From Brachionus koreanus (lineage: Eukaryota; Rotifera; Eurotatoria; Ploima; Brachionidae): a stretch of DNA of 64,000 bases. Under the pieces are notes generated by a model that was not told the origin of the DNA, made no database searches, and saw only the letters and a list, made by a program, of their open reading frames with translations. The stretch is from positions 2,825,296 to 2,889,295 of the forward strand of contig PJRA01000005.1 of the NCBI GenBank assembly GCA_016987375.1. The letters are read 5' to 3'. Within the stretch, counting starts at the first letter, position 1; each line of letters starts with the position of its first letter. The position numbers were made by a program, and so were the translations under genes. Positions 43,601 through 57,800 of this stretch are shown here, in pieces.

Positions 43601-46600
43601 CAAGCTATTGTTGGTTTATATTTGAATTAGTTAATTATTGGTTTTTTTATTGATAAATTAAAAAAATTTAATAAAAAATGCAAAATTTTTTGACTTCAAA
43701 CCCCCTTCAAACTCAGATTATTAACATGCAAAAAATTCTTTAGATTTTGAAAAAATATCTGAATATTTACTTTAGCTTTATTGGCTTGTTCAGTATTTAA
43801 TTTGGCTTCTTCTATCTCATTTTTGGCATATTGTTTCTCCTTTTCAAGTCTTAATATTTTCAATTAAATTAAAAAAATCAAAGACCCCTGAACTATTTGA
43901 TATTACTTATTTTTGATTTTTTGAAGTTGTTCTATCTGTTCACCCATCTCGTTCACTGCATCCTGATGTTTTTTTTTTAATTGTGAAACAGTTTCTTCAC
44001 GTTGTAAGTTAGCTTCTTCCAAATCACGTTTTAATTTAGCCAATTCAGATTCACGTTTCCTATTCAATTCAATATGAGTCGCAGTAGCTCCACCAGCTTC
44101 TTCCAGCTTATCATTCAATTCATCTAATTCACGTGTTAAATCTGCTCTTTGTTTTTCAGATTTGTTCTTTGCCAATCTTTCAGCTTCTATTTCTTCTTCG
44201 GCTTCTTCAACTCGTCTATTCAATTCTTTTATCTTCTTTTGTAAACTAACAATTTGATTGTGTTCATCTTCGATTTTTGCTCCCATATTGTTCAACTCTG
44301 CATCCTTTCGTTTCAAATTATCTTCCAAGTCTTTCCTAATTCTGTCGATTTCATCAATTTGAGCATGTGAATTCTTTAAATCAGATTCTAATTTTCTTTT
44401 AGCTTTATCTAAATCAGTTCGTGCTTTCTTTTCTCTTTGTAGATTTTCCTCGATTTCATCTAAAGATTGTTCTAATTTAGTTTTTGCCTTGCTCAAGTGA
44501 TTAACTTTATCCTCTTCCTGTTGTAACTGTTCAATTGTTTTCGAGTTAACTGCCTCCAAATTTTTTTTCTCTTGATTTAATTTTGCATTAGCTTCATCTA
44601 ATTTAGTTATTTCGTCTTGTAATTTTTGAACTTGATTTTCTTTAGATTTGATTTCGCATTCAGATTTATTAAGCTTAGTGTTTAAATTGTCAATTCCTCT
44701 CTTCAAATCACTATTTTCTTGTTCAATTTTTTTCTTTATACCACTTAGATCAGAAGCAACTGATTCTTGCTCAGCAAATTTGTCTTCCAAATCTTTGACT
44801 TGACTCTCCAAATCAGCTTTTTGCAATACCAATTTCTGGATTTTTTCCTCTGAGTTACCATTATTGTCTCTTTCGGCTTGCAATTGATCATACAATTCAG
44901 TTTTCTCTTTCAACAATTTGAAATTGGTCTCTTCCAATTCTTTTCTCAACTTTTCTTCTTTTTCAAAATTTTCTTTTATTTTATTAAATTCTTCTTCTCT
45001 TGCTTTGAGCTCTTCTTCTTGTCTAGCAACAGAAAGTAAAGGTTTGACTTTAGTGTAAAGCTTCCACCAAGACCAGTTTCTCAAAGACAAATAGGCTTTT
45101 ATGTTTCGTTGCAACACACTCAAAGCCAATCGTTGATCCAACATAATTTTGTAGGTTTTTTGCATTATAAACATGCGAATATGAGCTTGGAGCATACATA
45201 TAATTTTTGAAATGGCTGAATCTCTTAAATCTTCTAAATGACCTAAAACACCTGCTCTAAAGAAAACCTTAGTATGACCAAGTCTAAACAGGTCTTGACC
45301 TAAAGCAATATCTTGTAAAATAGAACCTGTTGCTTTTGTTGCATCAACAAAGCCCTTAGGTACTGCATTTGGAGCTAAAATGCTATATCGTTGTTTGAAT
45401 TCAGCATACATCATTCTATTTGGAAAACCTTTTCGGCAAATACGAATACCTTCCAATACACCGTTACATTTTAATTGATGCATAACCAAATGGGGATCCA
45501 ATATTCCACCAGTTTTAATTTCATTTGGAATAATACAACGAACAAAATGAGGATGAGTTTGTTTCAAAGTATTCATCAATTTGTTCAATTGTTCTCTGTG
45601 ACCAGATGAAATAGATTGCATGCTACCACCTTTTTTGGCTTTTCCTTTTTCTTCTTCTTGACCCATGTCTTGATATAATTTAGCTAAAACACCATTTGTT
45701 TTGCTTGTTTTGAACAAAGTAGCAACAGTTGTATTGATAGGATCTTTATTCTTCTCAAGCCAACCACTTACATTATAAGATACAGTACCGGCATAGTGAT
45801 GCAAGTCAAAATGAGCCTCAGCTTTTCCTTTAGATGGTTTTGGTTTACCAAAGTTCGGATGTTTGCCCAAATGCTGAGCATACAATTTTTCTTGAAAGGT
45901 TTTGTCAGTGGCTTTTGGTACAATACACTCTTCTTCAAGAATAGATAGAATACCCATAGGTTTTTCGATCAAATCAATGCAAGCTTGTAAATCCATTCCA
46001 AAATTAATCATTTCCCATTGAATACCCTCTTTTTTGTATTCTTCTTGTTCCAACACAAACATGTGATGATTGAAAAATTGCTGTAATCTTTCATTTGTGT
46101 AATTAATACACAATTGTTCAAAACCATTGAAATCGAAGATTTCAAAACCAGCAATATCCAATACACCAATAAAGTATTGTCGTTTAGTTTTTACATCCAA
46201 AGTGTTATTTACTCTATCAACAAGCCATTGAAAAAGACGTGAATAGATGGATTTAGATAAAGCACCAATTGAATTGCAAACTTGATCTTTGTTTTGACCT
46301 TTGTTTACATATTCATTTCCTACTTTGATTCTTGGTTTCAATAAACCCTTAATCAAATCAGCTGATTCAACACCCAACAAATGAGCGACCTTTTCACACT
46401 CTTCAGTACCATCTGTTTCAGCTTGTTCTTCTCTTGGTCTTTGCTTCCATTTTGAATTACCCCAGTGCATAATAGCACCAGTTGCCTTAAACAAATCCAA
46501 TTTTTCTTGCTGGCTAAAATTCAAAATATCAAAGGCTTCATCAGTCAATTTCATTTCTTCAGCATCATCTACATTATCGATTGTTAACATACCTTGTGCA

Positions 46601-47806
46601 ACGAAAAAATATTTTGACGGATCTGGTTCTACCAACAATTCCTCTTTAAAATAAATATGTAAATAAAATTTTTAATAAATAAAAAATTGTTACGATGGTA
46701 TTTTGGATATTCCTGTGCCAAAAGCTGATAGAAAATGTGATAATTTCTCTCAGCTGGCTGTTGAAAAGTAACTCTTGACTTCTCAAGCAAATAAGATTCA
46801 ATATCGGCACCAGCAATTTTTCCAGTTGGACCAAAGTGAATACGAATAAATTTACCCTTTTTGATTATTAAAATAATTTTTTTCTTAAAAAAAAGACAAA
46901 CTTACAAAACGAGAAGAGTTGTTATTACGAGTTGTTTTGGCATTGCCATAAGCTTCCAATACTGGATTAGCTGATACAATTTGGTCTTCCAAATTAGCTT
47001 CTTTTTTCTAAATTTAATAAATTTCGATTAATATATCTAAAAAAAAAAAAATTTTATACTCCTTCATCTTTTTTTGCCGCAGAGCCAGTACAGGCAACAA
47101 AAGCAAAATACTGAATGACCTTTTTGGTATTCTCAGTTTTACCAGCTCCAGATTCACCACTTTTTTTTAAATTAAAAATAAATTTTTTCGTGATTTAAAT
47201 TTTTAAGTGTTCATTACGTGATAAGCATAGACTGATTTTCTCTGTCCCTTAACATATTGGCATAAGCATTGTCAGCAATTGAGTACAAATGTGGAGGTAC
47301 TTCATTTTTCTTTTTTCCTCGGTATAAGTCAACCATTTTCATTGTATAGACAGGTAAACGCTTGTACGGATTGATTGCAACACAAAACAATCCAGAATAA
47401 GTCTTTTAGAAGAAAAAAATTGAAAATTATTTAATTGAAGAATATAATTTTTGGTTACATAAATAAGCCAGCTCATATAACGAGTCCTCAAATTATGTAA
47501 AATAGAAGCATCATTTAAATAAGTCAAATCAGCCATGTCTTCACATTTTTCAAATTTTGGAGGATTCATTTGCTGTAAATCGTCTTTCTTTACAGTTATA
47601 GATTCACCTTTGCTAGTCCTCACAGTTACTTGATTATCATTTTCACTCTCTACTTCACATGAAATAAAACCTTCTGCTTTATCAGCAATCCAAAAGTTTT
47701 TTTTGCCGTCAAATGGCTGAGATTGAGCTTTAATTTTGTCCGCTTGAGGCACAACCAAATATTTTAATGATTCGACTATTTCCGGATCATTCAAATTTGC
47801 GTACAT
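40623..47806 (-). CDS. Mhc: Muscle (class II, striated-type) myosin heavy chain
   Basis: Thick-filament motor. The ATG at 47806 ([20 protein letters not shown]) follows a splice acceptor, so there is a 5' UTR intron. Head: SH3-like segment with [18 protein letters not shown]-loop [20 protein letters not shown] near 47110-47165, relay [20 protein letters not shown] near 46130, lysine-rich loop 2 ([15 protein letters not shown]) and actin-binding [12 protein letters not shown] near 45570. Converter/neck: [15 protein letters not shown], two IQ helices and [19 protein letters not shown] near 45040. An uninterrupted heptad coiled coil follows, ending near 40690 with [13 protein letters not shown] and a final exon coding LE then stop (40623). 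Large exons are 43903-46638 and 41264-42862; the others are short. I see only one version of each head exon, so no mutually exclusive exons of the fly type. The intron at 42863-43770 carries a mariner relic and a dispersed repeat. Confidence 0.96.
43070..43420 (+). mobile_element. Mariner transposase relic in a myosin tail intron
   Basis: Antisense to the gene. Shifted frames give [12 protein letters not shown] (like the mariner WLDPGQ-PK block), then [10 protein letters not shown] and [17 protein letters not shown], matching the conserved HPPYSPDL-PSDYHLFRSL catalytic-domain block. Several stops and shifts; dead. Confidence 0.75.
43410..43695 (+). repeat. Dispersed repeat, copy with blocks in order A-B
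   Basis: Block A (TTCTAAAATTTAAAACTTTA to GCTATTGTTGG) runs directly into block B (TTTATATTTGAATTAGTTAA to GCAAAATTTTTTGAC). It directly follows the mariner relic, so A-B may be the 3' untranslated end of that element. The same blocks are at 35311-35672 in the opposite order. Confidence 0.8.
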
Positions 47807-48564
47807 TTTTACTCCCCTAAAATTCAAATCTAAGTTCTTTAAATAAATTGGATTTTTAATTCAAAAATATATTCTATAAAAAATTTTAAATAAAAGATCC
47901 CGAAAAAATCAAAATGTAAAAGAATTTATATCTCAAAATTAATTCAGTTTATTCTTTTATCTTTTTTAAATACAAGTAACTGCAAGAATATCGAGTCTAC
48001 ACACAAATATTCATAAGTTTTAATATATTTTAGTGTTTTCTACAACTTCACATACAATCTTATATTTTTTTTACCAAAAATGGCTATTTTTTTTCAATAA
48101 ACAAGCTATTTTCTACAAGATTTCTTTAAAAAAAATCTTCCAGTTAATATCAAATAACAACTAAAAATTATTTTTCCAATAGAATCTCTCAAAAGCAAAT
48201 TGAATTTATAATTTCTATCTTTTATTTACAAGGAAAATTATTTGTTTTTCCTATTCTTAATTAAACAATAATTAATAATTTTTAGTTTTCTAAATTGTTT
48301 TGTTCTCATATTACTAAAATATAGCCGATAAACGTACTTAGATATATAAATATCTAAATTATTTATTAATTTTCAAACTAAATTAAGCAAGTAAGACAAA
48401 AATAGGCTAATATTAGAGAAATAATTAAAATTTTCTTAAGAGCAAAATCAGATCTCTAAATTTTATTTATATTAGTATCAAAAATTGAAATAATTTCTAA
48501 AATACATATAGAAATTGTATTCCTGCTCTCCAAATTATCAAAATTTTTCTACAGTCTTCCAGCT

Positions 48565-48790
48565 TTAAGACTAGAAGCACCAAACGAGTCAAAATGACTC
48601 GTTTTAAAATTTTTTAAATCCTCGTATCTTTTGAATAGATTTTTCATATGAATACATCCTTTTTTATATATGTAAATTTTAAAATTCTCTTTAAAAATAA
48701 TATTACTTTATAAAATTATTATAATTTTTTTTATAAAATAATTTTAAATTAAAAAAAACATGAAAAAATGCTTGGTGCTTCTAGTGTTAA
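48565..48790. mobile_element. piggyBac-type MITE, copy 3 (TTAA both sides)
   Basis: The left boundary is TTAAGACTAGAAGCACCAAA and the right boundary is TTGGTGCTTCTAGTGTTAA, so TTAA flanks inverted termini ACTAGAAGCACCAA. The interior is the reverse complement of copy 1 (17270-17481), sharing AAATCCTCGTATCTTTTGAA-like and AAACGAGTCAAAATGACTCG palindromic blocks. Non-coding. Confidence 0.85.
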
Positions 48791-49129
48791 TCATTTATCA
48801 GCCTAAAAATATCAAATCTAGTTTATTTTTTTTTATAATTTTTTGTTATTTAAACAAAAAATTTTATAATAAAAAAAAATTTTGAATAAACTAAAAAGTT
48901 GGACTAATTGGCAAACAACACAATAAAGTAGATAATGAAATTAAAAAATTTCTAAGAAATCATCAGTTCTTTGTTTGAAATTATGTTTTAATGATCGTAA
49001 ATTAAGTTAATTGTAATTTAACATTGAAATTTGATTTAAAGCAGAATAAAAATATTGAAATGAAATGGAAGTGAAACTAGTATCTGATAAAAGATCAGAT
49101 CAAATGAAGAAAAATAGCCAATGGGCTTT

Positions 49130-49560
49130 ACGACTATAATAATAATAATATTAGCTCCCAAATGCCGATATCTGAATTTGTCAAACTTTTTTTTTAATCC
49201 ATTTATTGAAGTTTCAGAAATGACATAGTCCGGTAGCTAATTCCACGAAGATGCTATTCTGTTGGTCAGTAAGTTTTCTCTGGAGTATGACAAACAGAGC
49301 TTCGTTGATGGGTAATCTCTGGTCGGAACCTGACTTAAATCCGTAGAGACATCTTGATTAACAATACTCTATAAGCTGACAATTTGGCTATTAGAAGTAC
49401 ATCATCTCTTCTTCTAGTTTCATGTGAAGAATTTCAATTTTTGTTTATCTTCTGAGATTATTTATGCGCCTATTTATTTCTTTTATTTGCAAAAAATTTC
49501 AAACTGTTATGTATTATTCAAGATATGATATCGCAATGCAGTCGCCTAAAGCTGTTCAGA
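49130..49560. repeat. Degenerate retroelement-like fragment
   Basis: Starts near a TAA/ATA triplet run (49138-49150). Block GCTAATTCCACGAAGATGCT then TTCTGTTGGTCAGTAAGTTT is reminiscent of the 3' blocks at 15780 and 40200. GC-richer than its surroundings; no reading frame. Confidence 0.4.
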
Positions 49561-49595
49561 ATTTGAAGGCATTTATGAGTTTAGAAAGAATTCCA

Positions 49596-49944
49596 GTTTT
49601 GTGAAATTTAGTACAATAGAACAGAACAAAAAGTTAAAAATTATTATTACTTTTCTTTTAAAAGTCAAAAGCAAGTTCTGTAAATACAACATGGTGCAAC
49701 ATTCATAGTTGCACTACTATGAACAATCTGGTAAAACTCTGCAATTTAGCATATTTTAAATTTTGAAAAATTTGGCTAAAGTGCATTTTGCAGAGATTTT
49801 GCACATCATTAGCAGACTTTTACTTTTGAAGTATGTTGCAGTTTGTTGCACTTACAGAACTAATTAAAAATCAAAAAAGTTATAAGCTTTGTAAGTATTA
49901 ATTTTTTATCTATTTTTCTATTTTGGACCAAATTTCACAAAACC
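49596..49944. mobile_element. Foldback/MITE with 9-10 bp target duplication, copy 3
   Basis: AAGAATTCCA lies at 49586-49595 and again at 49945-49954 in the same orientation. Between them the ends are inverted: GTTTTGTGAAATTTAGTAC on the left and the complement of GGTTTTGTGAAATTTGGTCC on the right. Inner arms AGTTCTGTAAATACAACATG (about 49673) and its mirror GTTGCACTTACAGAACT (about 49845) continue the palindrome. Non-coding, 349 bp. Same family as 29105-29426, 56200-56400 and 61400-61728. Confidence 0.82.
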
Positions 49945-51816
49945 AAGAATTCCATTATCAACCTGAATTTTAAATCTGCTTTCTCCATTTAAGATTGCTT
50001 TTTATGATGGAACAAATATGTTGTTTTCAATAATTAAGTAATTAAATCTTGCTTTTCAAGTTTTTTCAATAGTAAATAAAAGCTTTGTTTTTCTCTCTTA
50101 TTCTTTACAAATATAAATCAAAATTCAAACTTTAAATGCTATCTTAAGAGAAGAAATAGATCAAGTTTTTTAAAATCATGACTTATGTTTGCATCAAATG
50201 GATTTTAGATTTTTTTTTTAGGTTTATAAAAGCACACAACTGGTAACTTAAAGAATTTTATAACATTTTTTCTGATAAAATATTTTGTAATGGAAAATTA
50301 TAATTAAAAATTTGGTAATATTAGTTTATATTTCAAATAAAAACGGTTTAAATTTTGAAAAATTAAATAAATTTGCTTAATTAATTTTTAAATTTGATTC
50401 AAATAAATAGTTAAACTAAAAATTTGATTGATTCATTAGTAATTATATAGATATATTAAACAATAAAAACAATTGAGTATATGAAAATATTTTGCAAAAA
50501 TTTCTTTAACCTTGTTGAAACATCAAAAAAGCTTATCAAATTTTTGATATGTTTTCAAATGAAGTTTTTTTCACATTATTTGTCCAAAGCAAACACATCA
50601 AAAAGTTTATTTAGTGTTTACTAGATTTAAATTTAAATGCCCATTATACTTATCAAATTATGGATTATAATAAGCTAAAATAACACCGATAATTTTTAGA
50701 CAGCTTGTGGCTTTAAACTTGCTGTTCTTAAAATATCAAAATTCAAAACTCCAAATGTAACTATTCGATACATATTTACCCAAAAAATCAGGTTAATCTT
50801 TAAATTAAAAAATAATTGTGACAAATTTTAAAGCATGTCTTTAATTCAAAAATAATTTTGAGTCTAAAGTTTTAATTAAAATCAATAAAAATTGAAACTC
50901 AAACCCTTTTTTTGTTTTCGCTATCTATTATTACATTTAGGCATGATTTTCCTAAATTATTTATTAAATCATATTTTTATCAAAGGGTGAATACCAAGAT
51001 TAACCACACATATCAAATCTCGCATTTTCATTATCAATTTCAAAGTCAGAATTTATTTCCTTTCGAACCATTGATCCTCTTTTCCTTGTTTAAACAAATA
51101 TAAAACAAAACTAAATAGAAAAGTTCGTCATGATCCTCCTATAAAAGCTGATCACTAACCAAAAATAAAAATTCGAATTTAAATTAGAAAAAAAAACATT
51201 AAATATTCGAAAATTTAATTAGTCTCAAGTTTTTTTTTTTTTAATTAAGAATTATTTGTTTGATATCTTACATAAATGAGCTAGTAATTGTCTATTGGTG
51301 AGTTTTGTTAATTAAACAAGTAAATATGTATTCAATTTAAAATGAAATTTTTACTTGGCTATTCAAACTTGAAAAAATTTAAAATTCTATTTTAAGATAT
51401 TAAAGTATTTTTTTTTATATTTTATTAATTTAGATTATGAAAAGATGAATTATGTATTAGATACTTTAGGTATCATTCACCTGTTCAATAATAGGTGTCA
51501 CTTTAAGTCTCATTTTCAAATTGCCTTTTATTTGAAATAAAGACATAAGTAAATTTTCTAATTTAAAATCAATAAAACTTTCTTTTTTGAATAATTCTTA
51601 TAAAGATAATTAAAACCCACGGCTTAAAATCATAACTCTATTACGAAACCATAATTAGTCAGACACAAATGCTTTTAGTCTCTTCTTTTTTCGACAAAAA
51701 CATCTCTTCTAAATTGGGGATTTTTAATAAATTTATTTAAAAATAAAGCTTTAGATTACAAAAAAGACATTGCTAAGTCATCGAGTAAATATTTTTAACA
51801 TTTTTTTTGTTCAAAT

Positions 51817-54800
51817 ATGACTTTATGGACCCAACTATGGTTACTAGTAAAAAAAAATATTCTATTACGAAGAAGACAGCCGGTAAATTGAATTTATAGA
51901 TACATTTTCAACTTCTTATTGATAAATTTATCTAAAGGTGACAATTGTGGTTGAGTTTATTTGGCCCATTATTATATTACTAATAGTGGCAGCAATCAAA
52001 CAAACAAGTCCGCCTTCAATTAAAGGACCTTGTATATTTTAAAGATATTTTTGAAAATTAATTATCTCAATCTCTCTATTGAAGGTTATTACGAGCCATT
52101 AGAGCTTCCAAATGGAGACTTTTTGTCGTTTATGAAAAGTTTTGTCTGTATGCTAGACCATAAGTGCTTTGAAACTTCACGTCTAAATGCAGCCGAGCCC
52201 TTAAACAACTCGTAATAATAACATTCTAAAATTTTAAAATAAATAATTGAAAATTAAAATTAAGTATTGCTCCCTTATATGAAATAGTTGTTAGCAATGA
52301 TAATAGCTATGAAAATGTGGCAGTTTTATTAGAAAATTTAAAAAATGCTTTATATGATGTAGACGATTTAAGAAACGAGCCGATTGTTCTCAAAATTCAA
52401 AGTAATTTTTCTAAAATATTTTAAGTAAAGTTTAATTTTTATGCACATAGATGGTTCAATATCGATAAATGATTTTTTAAATGACACAAGAGAATTCAAA
52501 AAAGTTCTATTCAAATATGGACTGAGTGATGAAATAAGCGACTCGTTTTTGAACTCCAAAATAAAGATAATTGAGGTGAAATAATTTTATAAAATAGTAA
52601 AATTTTTAAAATATATTAATAATTAAATTTAGATATACAAGTTTTTAAATTTTTCAAGTAGTATTAAAGAAAAAAACCTTTGTGATCCTGTTACAGCTAT
52701 GAATTATGTAAAAGCGAGTGATTATTTTTATCAGGATCCCATTTATTTGGACATTGAATCTGCTCAATTATTGAAAAATTTTAGCCAAGAAGAAAATTCA
52801 AATTATAATCTGGCAAATTTAATCTGTCAATTACCTAAACGAAAGCTTATTAATGATGCAGACATGTTATCCAAACAAATAAATGTTTCGTTTTTATCTA
52901 ACTATGTTAGTTGACTAATGAATTAATCATTCGTTTTGAATAATTTTTTATTTTAAAGAGTGATTCCATCATTGATTTTTTCACAAGTTCAAAATTCAAT
53001 GAGACAATTTACTACTTAACAAGATATTTTACATCTGGACAATCTTTTGGCCAAGATTTAAGTCTCTTTGGAAAATTTTCAGACTTAGGCCAAATAAAAA
53101 CAACTATCATAAGTGGTTTAAAGCTTTTAGATTTCATAGAAAAATACAATGAACAAATTTTATTGTATGTATGAATATTAATTTTATTAATCATACAAAG
53201 ATTAAAAAAAAACTTTCACTTAGACATAAAAATGACAATCTTTATTTAAATGAGGTATTTTTTTCTGAATTTGCTTATTTCTCCAAAAATATTTTCGTAT
53301 TGAAAGTTTTTATTTTTATTTTTGAGTGATTTAAAAATTTTAAAACAAAATATGTAAAAACATTTTAATTCTCTAAGTGCCAAAAAAGTTACTGAAGACT
53401 TTGCACCCGTGTTTGACACAATCAATGAATTTAAGCAATTTGAAATAATTTTGGATTTCACTATTTCGGTTAATAAACTTTTGAGCAAAATGAATAGATT
53501 GTTTACCATAAGATCGATGTTTGGCACTGGAGTGATTGATTTCTATCAAATGAAACTTGATTCAAATGCATACATGTCAAGTTATGAACTTCAACGGGCT
53601 AACATAAATTTTCAAAAGGTATTTTTTTAAAATATGATTTCAATTAATTTTAAATTTTTTTCCAAGTCAATCCAATTTTTTTTTAAACTGGAAACAAACT
53701 CTTACGAAGCTGTATGCTACAGTCCAAAAATTACATCACTACTTTCCAATGATTTTCCTAGAGATATTCAATCTAATTTAGAGTACAACTTGGATAAATA
53801 TTGTTCAGAAATGAACTACGCACCGGTTAAACAGACTGCTGATATAATTTTATCACAATTTGATTTACTTAAAGTAAAATAATTGTTTTAAATATTTTCT
53901 TAATTTTCTAACTAAGTTTTCTATAAAAAGCTTTTTAATGATGTAAAATATAAACTTCCCGAGAATGAACTTGACGAATTTTTAAAACTATCCTCAAAAT
54001 TAGCAAGCTTAAATTTTAACCAAATAAATCCTGTAGATGCTGAGGGTTTGATGTACGCATTTAATACTCTCAATGCTGCGTTTGAATTTGTGGAAGATTT
54101 TCTCCGCGACACTTCAAAACTTAATCTAAAAAAGTTAGTATTTTTGAAAATTTTTTCAAAAAAAATTTTGATTTTTTTTTGTTTAGTTTTTATTATCTGA
54201 CTAAAAAATTGATTCAAACATTTGCACCAAATTTTCTGACTATAAGAGAATGGCTCTATATTGATACACTTGTACCTGTTTTGTTGCCAACAATTGAAAC
54301 ATCGACAATAGTTCAGGCATTTCAAGGTGGCAGGTTGAATACAGAAATTTACAATGTGTCAAAACGATCTATTGAGAACGGAATAGATTTGTCTACTTTA
54401 CTTACTCTATTCGCAAACAAACCTGATTCTAGTCTTAGAGTATTTGATGCTTTAACTGGACGTCAGGGAATACCTCCAGGTTTTTATTATTAAATTAAAT
54501 TTGTTTATTTTTAATATTAAATTTTTCTCTAGGACTTTCATCTGGTTCTAGCTCTTTCTCAATTTTAGACTTTATTAATTCTCCAGGATCAGCAGCTTCA
54601 TTAGCTCCCTTACTCTCATTTTTACCAATTGAACAGTTATTTCCTGGAATAGATAAACAAGTTGTTATTGGCGCTTTATCAAGTACACCACAAATTGCAG
54701 ATATTGTACAGACTTTTATAAATTTCAAAATTCCAATTACTACAGTAACTTTTTAATAAGCTAATTATTATTATTATTATTATTATTGATTGTAATCTTT

Positions 54801-57800
54801 TAGTCAACGAAACCAGAAACTGTGTTGTATGAATGGTCCGAATTTGTCGGTGAAATTAGAGAGCAAACTCTAAATATCATTCAAATATTAACAAATGTAA
54901 AATTGATAAAACCAGTTGATTCCAAAATTATACAGTCAGTTCTATCAGCAAATATAGAAACTATTGCTAATCCTGATGTTGTTGGAAAGTAAATAAAAAA
55001 TTTTAATTAAATCTAAGCAAAAATGCCAAAATCTACTCGTGTTTTAAAATCTTTCACATAGATTTTTTTTTAAATTATTTATTCATTTATCTTTTTGCCT
55101 TTTTAAATAATTTAAGCTAAACATCATTTAGAATATGATTTTTAAATTGAATGAAGTAATTTTAAACGAAGAATTAAATAATTCAATAATAAATTATATG
55201 AATAAGTTTAATAAATTAAAATATTTCTAATAAAAAATAAATAGCTTTACTTTTAATTTTATCTATCTTTTCTAAATAACTTAAAATTTTCTTTACGATT
55301 TTTGATGGTTTATTTGAAAAGAGCATAAAGAATGAGTTTAACAATTTAAGTTAAATTGTAGTCATACAACTTTACAGAAAAAAAAATTATACAGAAAAAT
55401 TTTAGTTATTTAAATATTAGATTGTTGACTATTAAGGAATAAAATTTTAGAATTCTCTTATAAATTTTTAATTTATAATTTAAACGTTTAAATTTGTCTT
55501 TAACAAAATAGAAAAGCAATGAATCAGACAAGGCATTTGATTTTTTCTAATTAATTATTCTAAGAAAGTAAACATAGTTCCCATTGAAAAATTTAAAACA
55601 TCAATTAAATTTTATTTTTTAAATTTTTTAATTAAAAAAAACACAATTTTAGTTTTACATGTACCTTTTTGTCACAAACGTTTTGTTGATATTCAGAAAA
55701 AATCTTCACTTTTTGATAAAAAAATAAAATGAATTTAAAAAAAACGACAAATTGAAACTTCAATTGATGTATCTTTTCAATCTAAAACAAATTTTTATAT
55801 TTTTAGGAAACGAGATCAATAAACAAATAAAATATATTAATTTATATCATGATGTTTTATTTCTTGTAATTTTTTTACATAAAAAATATTATTATTAAAA
55901 AAGGTGCAAAAAAGTAAATTACACTATTCTGCAATATATTTTATTTTAGTTTATGAAAAAAGGAATAATTTTTGTTTTTTGTATTAGTATTTCACATAAA
56001 TTTTAAACTTCTTTTCCGACCGTGCTTTTAAGAGCTCATTTCAAATTTCATTTCTGTTCAGTAAAATCTTTAAATAATAGTAATTATCCATTTTCTATTC
56101 TAGTGGATAATGCTGAGGGGCTGAATTCTTTTATAAGTTACTTTTTGAGCGAAAATTAATTTTTTTTTTGAAAGTCTCATCCTTAAAGTTAAAATTGTTA
56201 AATTTGCAATGTGAAATTTTAGTACAAAAATTACAGTACCAAAAGAAAAAACGATATATTTTTTTTTCTAATTGCACAAAAATAGTTCTGTAAACAGTAC
56301 AATGTTGTACAAATTTGTACAAACGAATTTTAAGCTCTGCAAAAACTGTGTAATTTAGTGCAAATTTTATCTAATGTTTTTTAATGATGTGCATTTTATA
56401 GAAAATGAAATTTTTTATAAAGTTCAATATTGTGGTTAAATTTTAAATAAGATTAATATAATTCCTAATCAATTTTATTCATCATTAAAACTATTGAAAT
56501 TTTCTTAATATAAGCTTTTTGTAAATTTTATTTATTTTAATTTAATCCAAGACTTGTGTTGGCATGTCACGGTTTTAATGTTTGGGGAGCTGTGCAGCCA
56601 GATCTAAAAGAAATGAGAAATTCAATTAGTTCAATATCACTAATAATAGATATTGCTTATTTAGCTGTAAACACAACTTTGCAACTTGTTCAAGATGATG
56701 GTGTTGTGTTCAAATGCTCAAATGATATATTTATGGACTATTTTGGTTTAACTAAGCGATTAAATTTATTAGATACTGCAGCGAAAGTATGAAATCTTTA
56801 AAATAAATATATTGTTTAATAATTTAACTAAAAGATCAAACAATTGATACTAAACCAACAAACTGCAAATAGCCTTGGTCCTAATCCAAAATTAAACTGT
56901 ATGCAGATTGATTCTATTTATACAAAATCATTGCAACTAGAACAAGAATTGAAAAAAGACACATCTGGCATAATTGTGAAAAAATTAAATTGTTTTAAAA
57001 ATTCAATTTTTCTACCATATGAAACGTAATTAATTAACTTTTAATAAAATGAATTAATTAGCTTAATTATTTTTAAGAATTTTAAAAAATTTTCAAGTCA
57101 TTTTCGACGTAGCATCGTCAAACACTGACACTATAAAAATTTTGAGCACTCAACTGAATAAGATAGCCGATTTGGCCAAAGTTTTAAAATGGGTTAGCGA
57201 ATTTTTTCAAACAGATTCTAGTAGTAGTATTGGATCACTTACTTTATTGGTTAGTTTATCTCTTTTGTCTTTAGTTGTTTTAGATGTAGAAATAAAATTT
57301 AAATAATTTAAAATTTTAAGGAAAATCCAGATCTATTATCAGATTTGATAAAAATATTTCCATCAATGATTGAAGATTTGAATGCCATGGGTTCATCGTT
57401 GATAAATTTGCAAAAGCTTCAAGATGGTCTTGATTTTAATAGCTTGCAGGGCTCAAACAATATGCTCAGTATTCTTGATTCATTGAAGTTTTATGAAGAT
57501 GACATCGAAGAAGCTAACAAAGCGTATGAACTTAAATTTTGGAAAAAATTACTAAATAATTATTTTTAGATTAACAAAATTTTGGCGCAAATATTTTGAT
57601 ATTATTACTAAGAGTAGCTATTCATCTTTGTTGTATGATATTCAAAAGGGAATCGAATCATTGAGCAATTTAGTTCAATTTTTCAACAAAAATTTTAATG
57701 GAGGTTTTATTTTTAAGCACAAAAATTAGAATTAAAATTTTTCTAAATATTTTTTAAGTCAAAGTAAATCAAGTGTTCTCGGACTATACAACCATTGAAG

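Larger units (their letters stand above)
47807..51816. other. Intergenic between divergent myosin and ABCA genes; transposon-rich
   Basis: 4 kb. It contains MITE copies at 48565-48790 and 49596-49944 and a degenerate dispersed fragment at 49130-49560. The flanks should carry the promoters and the myosin 5' UTR exon(s), but I cannot place them. 50000-51800 is AT-rich with no recognised exon. Confidence 0.5.

Noticed and set aside
52368..53527. Minus-strand open frames across the ABCA exons
   Set aside because: Shadows of the plus-strand ABCA exons; no splice consistency or homology on the minus strand.
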